A DNA stretch of 64,000 bases from Phoenix dactylifera (Eukaryota; Streptophyta; Magnoliopsida; Arecales; Arecaceae), in contig NC_052399.1 in NCBI RefSeq assembly GCF_009389715.1, forward strand, positions 29,521,146 to 29,585,145, given 5' to 3'. The first letter of the stretch is position 1. The number at the start of each line of letters is the position of its first letter. The notes under the pieces are model-generated. The model searched no databases. It was not told the origin of the DNA and saw nothing but the letters and a program-made list of their open reading frames with translations. This document shows positions 46,806 through 56,965 of the stretch, piece by piece. The translations under genes and the position numbers were made by a program.

Positions 46806-47240
46806 TGAATTTTTTTTGCATGAATATTCTTCTAATATCAAATTTTGTATAAATACTCTCAAAAAATTGATATTTTCATGTATACCCTCATAAAACACTT
46901 GTTTTGCTATTCTACCCTTTTTTTATCCTTATTTTTGTACATGTACCCCCACCATCTAGCACCGTTAAAAAATTAGCGATTTCAAATTAAAATGATTAAA
47001 ATACCGTTAATGGGTAGATATGTAAAAAGTAACATTTATAAGGCGATTGCGATGGAAGATAGAAAAAAATAATTTCAAAATTTTATTTTATATTTTTAAA
47101 TAAATATAGTTTTTATTAATGGTGTTAGAAGAACCATTATATTAGGGGTATTTGTGCAAAAATAAAGAAATACATATAAATTTTAAGTAGATATTTATGC
47201 AAATTTAAATTTTTAAAAAGATATTTATGTAAAAAATAAA
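46806..47240. mobile_element. AT-rich foldback MITE, copy 2
   Basis: Counterpart of 36826-37290 in the same orientation, sharing TTTTTTTGCATGAATAT, CTTGTTTTGCTATT, ACCGTTAAAAAATTA and TTTTTATTAATGGTGTTAGA. Its two halves are partly complementary. No coding sequence is present. Confidence 0.65.
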
Positions 47241-47479
47241 ATAAAATAGAAATAGAGACAGATATAGGTATCCCGAAAAAAAAGCAGGAAACTTGCTACC
47301 TTTCCCTTTACAACCGTGTCCCCGGTAGCTGCATTCGTTCATTAGCTGGCAGCAATTCATCAAATCTGCATCCCGTCTGATCTGATCAGGATCGTCCATT
47401 GAGCCATCCTTACATCGTGGCAGTTGTATTGCATGGGCCAAGCTCCAGGCCGCAGAGTGCGCGTGAAGAATTCAACGGC

Positions 47480-50145
47480 AAAAGGCGTTCACTTTACATT
47501 CTCCAACACAAATACCCTTGCGGCCTGAGAAAATGCCGGTCGGCGGGATATAGGCTCTTACCCCTCTGTCTCTCGCCCCCCAACTTTCTCCCGCTATTTC
47601 CCAGCGCTTCCTTCGAGTTCCCTCTCGGCGATTGGGATTAAGATTAAAGCTATAAGGTGAAGAACTTTGAAGTTATCCAATAATCCGTAATATTGGTATA
47701 TTTCTCAATCTGTGCTACTTGTCCGTTTGGATTTGTTTGCCTCACGTGTTTTTTTGTGATGAAACAAGAAGTTTTTGATTATTTGGGCTATGAGGTTGAA
47801 TGCACTTATTTTTTGATGAATTATTTCTTTTAGTTTCTTGAAACGAGGATGAGGCTGGATATGGGATTGGATGTGTAGAAATATCTTATTTAATATGCAA
47901 GTTTCTCTTTTCTAATAAATTATTCAGGGAAAAATATATAACTAATGGTAGGGGATGGACTGCACTGATGGATTCTTTACTTGTTGATTAATTTGTAAGA
48001 TATATTTTTTTATTAGGTATGGAGTTTTTTTTAGTGCTTTAGAATTAAGTTTTAAGAAGAGCTTAATCATGATTCGTTGCTGTTGCATCCTTGAATAGTT
48101 GAGTTTGATTACCTTGGGGCATACAGCTTTTTTACTAATTTTATTATGTTAGAGTTTTGATAAAAAGCAGAAATTATATCCCTTAAAAAATTGGTGTTTT
48201 CTATGACTATTATACTTGAATGGGCATTGAAAAGTCTATCTGTGACATTTCTTGTCTATCTATTTATTTCCACGACATTTCTTAGCAATGGCATTGGTCA
48301 ATTCCTCATGTTGGTTCTCCATTTTGCATCGAGTAAACGAAGAGTTTAGGCTGAGAACAAGTAGAAAATTAGTTTGAATTTAGATCTTAACAGAAATTCT
48401 AGCAAACCTATGTTCATCCATTTTGCACTGAGTAAACAAAGAGTTTAGGCTGAGAACAAGTAGAAAATTAGTTCAAACTTAGATCTTAACATAAATTCTA
48501 GCAAGCCATTCATTCGGTTCCAACCAACTACAGGCTGATCCATCTTAAAGATCATACACACCTTCTCCTGCATGAGTTTCCTGGCAATTTCATTTCTTTA
48601 CATGGGCTTAGATTGTCTGTTTATGTTTATGATCAGGCGAATGAATGCATCCAATGTCTTAGTTTATTGCTTTATTCGATTAAGTTTATGGATGGCTGCT
48701 CCATATCATAGAGCTTAAAGATAAACTTGAAAAAAAAAAGCTATTACACTCAAGTAGATAAATCGTCCCGTAGTGATTCAATGTCTTTTAAACTACTCCC
48801 TTTATAATTTGTGTTCAAAATGCGCAATGCAGCAGTAAGAAAGTGGAGAAACCACATGTCTACTAGGGATTCAATTGGAGAGGGAAATAAATAGGAAGTT
48901 TGTGAAGTATCTTTTGCAGTCCTGTGTTGAACTGATGTTTAGTATTAGATGAGGATTCACTAGCCCAAAACAGGTTTTGGTAGCTTCCACTAAACAACTT
49001 CTCAGTATAATTAACTTTCAACCCTCCTCTTTATGTTACCATTTGACGAGTCAAATTTTCATCTATAAGATTGCCTCCTTGCATTGAATAGCAAGGCTAA
49101 CATGCTTCAAGGGGTCAACATGACAATGCCAAAGGCTGAATGCACCTTAACGATTGATAGGGCTTTTTTAGGGTAAATTTTGTATAATGGAACATTGACC
49201 AGGTGATGGTTAAACCCATTTATTTACAAGTTGTTATTGGTTAGATTACTTATGAAGTCTCTTCCGAATGTCTAATTTCACGTAGGTTACATCTGGATCA
49301 ACCAACTGGTGCAAATATTAACTGAAAATTAACCTGCATTTGGTTATAGTTCAGAATTTATATGTATTTAAAACCTTCAACCACCATGCCTTATTCCTTC
49401 TATCAAGACATCATCATGGATCAAAGAACGATCCATTTAATCTAGAGAACATTTTTTACATTGTCTCCTAACTTGGCATCAATTATATGTGATTTGGCCC
49501 TAAATTGCTAGCTAGGTTAATATTAGCAAATAGAGGGGCATGCAACAAAATCTACAAAGCCAATTGACATATTGGTGATCTAATGTACGTGGTTTAAATG
49601 GACTTAGCAAGGAAACAGTTCTCCAAAGTTTTTCAATACCATAAAAGAGTCTGGATCAAGGAGGAAGAAAGCTTGCAAAATTTTTTGAGGTATAAATTAT
49701 ACTCTATAAGTGAAATAGCTATATCAAGAATCACTTCATAGAGGAAGCTTGTATATTGGTAATTCTTTGCTTTAATTTTTATTTGACTATTTTGATGTAC
49801 ATTTATTTTATTTACCATATCTATGGTTACTGCTCAAATAAGCTGGCATACTCTGATTTGAGTTGTTTTATATTCCACAACTCAGTTATGCTGATATAGC
49901 TTTTGTCTTCTCAAAAGAAGTTTAAATAGTTTTTGTATTTGTTTCATGATTTTGATGGTCAAACTTATTTCATTTGCAATGAGTGTTTTTATTAGTCAGG
50001 TATGTTATCATAGTTTAAATTGAATCTTTTGTTATTATATGAATCAGTTACATGCTTTAGCAGATATCAAACAAATGTGCTGATGCCTAGGCGCTATCAA
50101 GCTTAGAAAGGGAACGATTTAGGGTACTGGTGAATTTACGGAGAG
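47480..50145 (+). other. Possible 5' leader and leader intron of the gene at 50146
   Basis: A C/T-rich stretch at about 47560-47640 (CTCTGTCTCTCGCCCCCCAA) looks like a plant 5' leader. TAAG and GTGA-type donor candidates follow, then 2.4 kb of AT-rich sequence ending in AAGCTTAG just before 50107. This would fit a long intron in the 5' untranslated region. It is inference only: no transcript evidence is available from sequence alone. Confidence 0.3.
48318..48515. repeat. 99-bp tandem duplication
   Basis: TCCATTTTGCA-CGAGTAAAC, GAGTTTAGGCTGAGAACAAG and TAGATCTTAACA recur with a 99-base period (48318 and 48417). The copies differ at only about ten positions. Confidence 0.9.
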
Positions 50146-50615
50146 ATGAAAGTGGGGAGTTTGCATGGATTGAGAGGGAAGCGACTTTTACTCATTCTCA
50201 TAGTCCTCTGCACATTGTTTCTTATTTGGGGATGGGAGAAAACACCGCATCGAGTTAAATTCATCCCATCATCAGACACAATATATCTGCCTCATTCAGG
50301 TTTTCTTTTTTCCAGAAAAGCTGTCACCATATGTTCTGCCCCTCCATTAGTTTCAGTCTCAAATGACAATTCCTTTTTTTCCCTCTATGTACCCTATCCT
50401 GCAACTTCCTTGTCCTCCAGTGGCTCACAAAACACACATAGACCAGCATGCGACCACAGAGGAAGACTTTCCAGTTGCAGACAACTTTTGGCATGCAATG
50501 AGTGAAAAAGAAAAGCAATCGCTTGGCGTTCCATCAAAAAGTTCTAAAACAACAAGCTCATTAAAGGTGACAGCAGTGAAAAAGGATATCATAGTGGCAT
50601 CTCTAGGGAAGAAAG
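50146..50615 (+). CDS. N-terminal exons of a type II membrane protein (incomplete)
   Basis: Two exons (50146-50299 and 50421-50615) join in phase with GT-AG borders, leaving an open phase-1 end at a GTAGAC donor. The start MKVGSLHGLRGKRLLLILIV gives a short basic cytosolic tail and one membrane segment (about residues 13-30). A lumenal stem follows, with DFPVADNFWHAMSEKEKQS and KKDIIVASLGKK. This layout suits a Golgi type II enzyme or anchored protein. The KKDIIVAS end is reminiscent of the start of DUF3431 domains, but that is a weak recollection. No further exons are visible before the retrotransposon array at 52034. The rest may lie beyond it, or the gene may be broken. Confidence 0.45.
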
Positions 50616-50729
50616 GTAGACTTTCTACTGCTTTACTATTTGTTTTTCTATTGTATTTAAATAGGATGGTTAAATCTGGAATTGAATATTTTTTTTGTGT
50701 AATTATTTCCTCTTCACATCAAGTATAAA

Positions 50730-52028
50730 ATACTCTTTTAGTAACTATTGAATTTCACAATACTGTAGGTTGGAAGAGCTAAGTTGGGTGTGGATCTAGC
50801 TTGATCTAGATCTGACTTAAATTTGGTTGGTTCTACATTATAACAACTATACCTACAGACTTGAATTATTTTCGTTTATTTCTGTTCCAGTCCAATCATG
50901 TTCAATCCAATTTTATGAAATTATGGAATTTATTTTGGGACCAGCACACATTCAATGGGTCTAAATTCTTGTTATTAACTCAGGTTGGTTATGAAGGCAG
51001 GTGAAGGGGAGGGGGGCAGATGAGGTTTCCCTTCTGTTCTGGTGGAGTTGCCTGTACAAAACAAGATCACAAGCAAAGAAGTACACATAACAAGCTCACT
51101 GGCCATACGCTGATATTTTGAAATCTTAAGTTGGCCATAAGCTATAAATTAAATATATATTGCAAATGTTAATGTTAATGGTCTATGAAAATATGGCAGG
51201 TCAGGAAGAAGGAGTATCTTGATGGATTCCTGTGACATCGTTTTGGTATGTCGCAGGGATACCATTCAGATCTCTTCTCTTCACCAATAAACTTCCATTA
51301 GAGGTTTTAACGATATCAGCCGACGATTCCTCCATGTAAGGAAACCTTAATTTGGTATATAATGTGTATATGAGTAATCCTATGCAGTACAACTCTATTC
51401 TCTGTTCGGTTCACTGTGACATGGCAGGAGGGGTTTGCTGGGTTTTATGGCGATTGATGAACATTTATGGTAACATTTATATGGTTTACATAGAATTTTT
51501 TTCCTATGTATTCTCTCTTTGACAATTTATTTTTGTTAATTCTTTTGTATCAAGTAAACATAAACTGCCCAGTTTGCAAGTCAGTCTAGTCAGGCCTAGG
51601 TCTAGCTTGACTAGATAGTAATTCTTATTGGCTTCGTGTCTAAGAATCAAACAGAATATAGCTTATTAACATCTAGGGTTGGATCATATTGGTTTTCATT
51701 TTCAGTTGAATCTAAATTATATTAGTTAGATCAGAATGGTTAAGTTATTTGTTTTGTTTACTCACAATCTAGTCAATTTAAATCAAATTAGGTCAGATTC
51801 TATTTTGGAAGATCAACACCTAGCCTAATTGGGGCTTTAGTCTTGATTTGAGACCAGTACCTGATCATTGTGTGTCAGTTTAAATTGGGTTGATTACTGA
51901 TTGACCCACATACACCTCTTGTAATGTTTAGGCATGGACAAGGCTTTGAATGTGGGCTCTTTCTTCTTTCTTAGAGATGTAATGACACACATGCAGATAA
52001 TATTGAGAGAGAGCAGTGGCGGGAGAGG
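50730..52028. other. Stretch between the truncated gene and the retrotransposon array
   Basis: No recognisable exon. It is AT-rich with TCTAG/TTAGATC-type wording and ends with GGGAGAGGGGATG directly before the first LTR. The base run GGATG (52029-52033) would be the 5-base target duplicate if an intact right flank exists outside the window. Confidence 0.35.
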
Positions 52029-52033
52029 GGATG

Positions 52034-55000
52034 TGTAATAACCCCAAAATATTTTTTTATATAAAAAGGGATAGAATAGTCCTTTAAAATTGATATAAGG
52101 GTAAAATTGGAAGGAATCAAAAGATAATGGCATAGTTGTAGATATGTTGAAGTGGTAAGGGTAAAATTGGAAGGAATCAAAAGTTAATGGCATAACGGTA
52201 GATATGTTGAAGTGTTAGGGGCAAAATAGAAATTTAATAATATTAAAAAAGGGGTGAATAGTATCTTGATGTGATTTAATTGGAGGGTTTGAGCTGGCTC
52301 ACGGGAGTGAAACAGAGAGGAGAGGGGGAGGGTTCTCAGACGACAACAGAGAGAAAAAAAAAAGAAGAAGAGGAAAGGAAAGGAAGAAAGAAAGAGGAAG
52401 AAAAAGAAGAAAGGAAGAGGAAGGAGATCCCGGTTGCACTTCCAGCTGAAGGAAAAAACGTAGATCTCCTTCCCCTCTACGCAAAGACCTCGATTTCCAA
52501 AAAGAAAAAGGTAAATATCCGTCCCTATCTAGTCTTTTGATGACATTAGGCTATACAAAGGGTGGATATAGTCTAGAGGGGTCGGATAAGGGTTGTAGAG
52601 GTGGTTAAAAGAGGAAGAATCGGATTTTGACAAATTTTTCCGGCACTACGAAAAAACTGTGTCGAAGTCCCAACTTCGGCGAATTATTTAGGGGGTCAAA
52701 CGACCTCCGATAGCAATGCATGTTACCTCTTTGGAATCCCCTATGAGTGTAGAATGTTAGGTAAAAATTTCATCAAATTTGGAGTTTGGAAAGTGGATCA
52801 AACCCAGGATGAAGTAACCGGCTGTCGGTCCGGGTTACTGTTCATCCGAGTGGGAAAATAGGGGATTTCATGCCATAATAGGGTATTAAGCCCAGATTAA
52901 GCTAAGGGGACCTTGTACTCATGCAAGGAAGTCCCTAATACACATAAATGGTGAGTTAATTAATAGAAAAAGAAAAAAAAGAAAGAAAAGAAAAGATTTA
53001 GGAAACGGGGGAGTTGAATCAATTAAAGTCCCCTATATTATAATTGGCACGTAGATTATGGCCCTTGATACAAGACTAAATGTATTGTAAATGCATGTCA
53101 CAGTTGGGCAAGAAGCTAGGGAACAAGAGGAAGAAGTTTCCCACTGCCTGCTGTAGATTTTTGGAGGCGTATCAGGGCTGTGCCGGATTGACAGGTGAGT
53201 GGGAGTCATGTACTTTGCACCATGAGCACATTCTTTATTCATTTTCATGAATGTTGCCAAGTGTGACTTGATTCCACCTGAGCTTATTGATTAATTGTTG
53301 TAGTAGATTCCTCTATAATCTTAATTCTCCATGCTTGATTATTCTGTACATGCATTTGAGGAAACATTGAGAGGAATTACGAGGGGTTGATGAGTAATCA
53401 AATTGATTCCGAATTGTGAAATGATTTCTTTTGTAAATTGATTTCATTTCCTCTATTTCAAAGATTTGTAGAGCCTTTTTAGTGGTATATTGAGTTGTAT
53501 TGCACTTCCTTGACCCTCACTCCTAATCCTGATGTTAGTTTATGATTGGGTCATGATCGAGTGAGTGGTAGTCTTGATTATACTCCTTTTTAGTTGAGTA
53601 TTGGGAGGGTGCATTATGGCATTTATGCATGGCTTGGCAGTATCTGCAGGACACCTATAGTCGATGGGGGTTGAACATCGGCCTTTGTGCGCACATAGTA
53701 GCCTTCTGGGTGGGCGGAGCCCAGTCCCTTCCTAGGGGGGGACACGGCCCTAGGCGTAGGATCGGCCGGTCCTACGACTTATATTCTGCTTGCCGCCGGG
53801 CATAGTAAGACCCCGCGAGGTGCAGTACGGCTTTCCGCGGATGTAGAATTCCCGCGAGGTGCCGTTTAGTATGTAGATGTGAGATGGATTTCTGTTCTGG
53901 ATACTGGCCAGCATTTACATGATCAGTGTGGTGTATTATCCTGCATATGCATGTGACAGTAGGGAGTTGTTGCTGGTTCGCCTGGGGCGTAAAACCCACC
54001 TTCCGACAGCTGTCTAGCATTTACATTATCGATATGGTGTCTTATCCTGCATATGCATGTGACAGTAGGGAGTTGTTGCTGGTTCGCCTGGGGCGTAAAA
54101 CCCACCTCCCGACAGCTGTCTAGTGATGATTTACATATTGGTGTGGTGTCATATTCGATATATGCATATGGCAGTAGGGAGTTGTTGCTGGTTCGCCTGG
54201 GGCGTAAAACCCACCTCCCGATAGCTGTCTAGTGATGATTTCAGCATATTGACACCTGATTTGTATGTTCCAGCATTATGATCTGTTGAGCATATTCATG
54301 AGTAGCATATATGTTTACTTGATTATTCCATATATGCTTCAGATGAGTTGATATTGATTGTGGTGATATTGATGATTTACTCCATATTCTCTATGTTGAG
54401 ATCATGTTCATCTTGTTATTGATCTTGAGATTTCATCTCGAGCCATGATTATATTCTGTCTCATGTGCATAGTACTCTCTACTCCACTCACTGAGTATTT
54501 ATATACTCACTCCCCAGTTTGGTGTTTTTGATTGCAGGGCAGGTATTGTATAGAGAGGAGCAGGGTTAGAGATTGCCTGCTAGCTGTGCCGCTCCATAGT
54601 ATAGTATAGTATAGTATAGTATAATGTAGATAGAGGTTTATTCCCTTTTGGTGTATTATAAACCTTCTGTTGTATTTAGTGTATAGTTACAGTCATAGAT
54701 CCTGTTGTGGATATGGGTTTGACCATGGATAGAATGGGAACCAGATTTTTATACAGTTGAGTTATATGCCTGTGATGATGTATTGATATATATTGTCTAG
54801 GTTCGTTATGTGACAGGTTATGTGATTGCTGCTCTGACAGGTAGCGTTTTGTATGTAATGAGATAATCCTGACAGGTCACCATAGGAAAGGTGATCATTT
54901 TGTGCATGCATCATGCCAAAATTTTCAGAATTTATTGATGATTAATAGGTAGTAGGGTTCTACGTGGTGGCTGGTGGCCTTATGCCTACCCGCACCCTAG

Positions 55001-55044
55001 GACCGTCGCGGCGGCCCGCCGGGAACGGGGCGGGGGTCGTGACA
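52034..55044 (+). mobile_element. LTR 1 of a tandem Ty3/gypsy-type TR-GAG array
   Basis: The 3,011-base LTR begins TGTAATAACCCC and ends GTCGTGACA, with a primer-binding site following at 55049. Its left boundary is proved because the sequence before TGTAAT differs from that before LTR 2. It contains a purine-rich tract (52350-52430), three 106-111-base subrepeats (53911-54240), a (TATAG)n run near 54598 and a GC-rich end. Long LTRs, this primer site and the GAGGACGAATTTTATATAAG wording before the downstream LTR point to a Tekay/Del-like chromovirus lineage. Confidence 0.93.
53911..54240. repeat. Triple 106-bp subrepeat in LTR 1
   Basis: Three units each contain GACAGTAGGGAGTTGTTGCT or near, then GGTTCGCCTGGGGCGTAAAA and GACAGCTGTCTAG. 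They start at about 53911, 54017 and 54128. The same array recurs in LTR 2 (from 58842) and LTR 3 (from 63778). Confidence 0.92.
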
Positions 55045-55048
55045 GAGG

Positions 55049-55060
55049 TGGTATCAGAGC
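55049..55060 (+). other. Primer-binding site (initiator tRNA-Met), internal region 1
   Basis: TGGTATCAGAGC lies four bases after the end of LTR 1. It is complementary to the 3' end of plant initiator methionine tRNA, the usual primer for Ty3/gypsy and Copia elements. Confidence 0.93.
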
Positions 55061-55283
55061 AAAGGTTAAGAAGAGTCCTGTCAGAGCAATAGGGTGAGTC
55101 AGGATTAAGTATAGGATTATACTATGGAGCATAAGGTTTTCCTGTATGTTAATTTATGAGTCATTTACAATTCAGTAAAATATATTATGACTCAGTGTGT
55201 AACGACTGCCCTCTCTTTTTAACTCTTTTAGAGACATATAAAAAATACCTCCAAGGAGAGGACCTGCTCATCCTGGAAGGAGG

Positions 55284-56881
55284 ATGGAGCCAGATATAGC
55301 ATTGGATGCGGGTTCCGCACATGTCGAGCCCCAAAGAGAAAAATCTCCTCCTGCTGATAGACGGAGGGTTGATGATCAAGGAGAGGTAGGAAGTAGAGAT
55401 GCATTGATGGAACGGTTACTGGCGGAGAATCAGGCTCTGAGGGAGCAGATTGCTCGGGGGAAACCTCCTGCCCCGTCAGTAGTATCTATCCCACCTCCTG
55501 TACCTGTGCCAAGAAGTTTGGCCAGGTGGGCTCTAGATGATGAGGGGATTACTGTACAGGAGTTTCTGAGGCTCAGAACCCCGAAGTTTAAGGGAGAAGA
55601 AGGTGAAGATCCTCAGAGATTTCTGGAGGAGACTGAAAAGATGATACGGAAACTGCCCTGTTCTGATGCAAGAGCTATAGAACTTGTAGGGCTTACAATG
55701 AAGGAAGATGCCTGGGACTGGTACCAGAGACAAGTGGAGGACAGATTGTACAGTAGGAATCCTCCAACCTGGGAAGAGTTCAGGCAAGCAGTGATGGATG
55801 AGTTCTTGTCTCCGGCTGAGAGGGAGAATCGGGCTCTTCAGTTTGAGAGGCTGAAGCAGATGCCCGGAATGAGCGTATCTGAGTACGCTCGTGAGTTCAC
55901 TAGATTGGGGAAGTATGCTCCTTACATCATCCCCACTGAAGCTGCCAGGATAGAAAGATTCAGGCGGGGTCTGATTTCCCCGCTTTATAATGCAGTACTG
56001 GCAGTAGAGGTCCCCACCTTGTCTAGGCTAATTGATAAAGCAAAACAGTGGGAGACCAGAAACAAAGAGGAAAGAGCTGAAAGAGAACAGAGAAAAATGA
56101 GTATGGGGAAAGGGCAAAGCAGTAGAAATAGATCTGAGGGAGTAGATCTCTCGGAGGGCCGACGGAGCAGTCTGTACGCTCAGTTCCACCTGCCCCACGT
56201 AAGAGGAAATGGAGGGAAAGAGGTCAATCACAAGATACTTTTCTGCCATCAGTACCTCGTCCTCCGGTCACTATGGCCAGAACGGAATCCAAGTTCCAAT
56301 CATGGCCAGTATGTGGCATATGTGGGAAGCAGCACCCTGGCAGATGCAGAATGGGTCAGGGAGTGTGCTACAGATGTGGACAGCCGGGTCATTTTGTCAG
56401 AGAATGCCCGCAGGGTGCCTCCCAGCAGTTTGTGCCTTTGGCATCCTATCCTTCTGTGCAGATGGACAGGCCTAGTAGTAGGGAGCCTGTAGGCAGAGGC
56501 AGAGGTCAAGCACAAACATCACAGCAGAGTGCTGGACCATCTCAGCCATTAGCTCCAGCAGGCAGAGGGCAAGGAAGGGTATTTACGGTAAATCCACAAG
56601 AGGCACAGGCATCGAATGCAGCTATGACAGGTATGCTCCTCATTGATAAGTTTAAAGCTAGAGTGTTGTTTGATTGTGGAGCTACCCATTCATTTGTGTC
56701 CCCTTATTTCGCTAAAAAGTTAGCTAAGGATAAGATATTAATGCATATCCCCTTAGCTATTAGTACACCTGTAGGGGATAGTATAGAAGCGAAGTATGTA
56801 TATCCTACCTATGTGGTAGAGATAGAAGGTAAAACACTCCCAATTTATTTGATTTCCAATACCACACCGAGCAGAATATGA
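55284..56881 (+). pseudogene. gag: gag with partial protease, copy 1 (frame-shifted)
   Basis: The first frame (55284 to about 56190) encodes the retrotransposon gag capsid domain: WALDDEGITVQEFLRLRTPK, then GLTMKEDAWDWYQ, then MSVSEYAREFTRLGKYAPYI and an RFRRGL block. Two zinc knuckles (CGICGKQHPGRC and CYRCGQPGHFVREC) and a retropepsin start (LFDCGATHSFVS) are in another frame (open 56138-56881). A one-base shift between about 56138 and 56190 separates them, with no obvious slippery heptamer. The protease is cut short after about 75 residues. Reverse transcriptase, RNase H and integrase are absent, so the element needs a partner in trans. The start ATG (MEPDIALDAGSAHV) is the first after the primer site with a long frame. 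Confidence 0.88.
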
Positions 56882-56944
56882 AGAGCAGATACACTCACCC
56901 CTTTGAGTAATCAGGTAATTTACTCTTTTAAATTCGAGGACGAA

Positions 56945-56965
56945 TTTTATATAAGGAGGGGAGGA
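56945..56965 (+). other. Polypurine tract before LTR 2
   Basis: AAGGAGGGGAGGA immediately precedes the LTR start at 56966, as needed for plus-strand priming. The identical tract occurs before LTR 3 (ending 61899). Confidence 0.85.

Noticed and set aside
55533..55787. Minus-strand open frame antisense to gag
   Set aside because: It is a shadow of the gag coding frame, present equally in copy 2 and without any motif.
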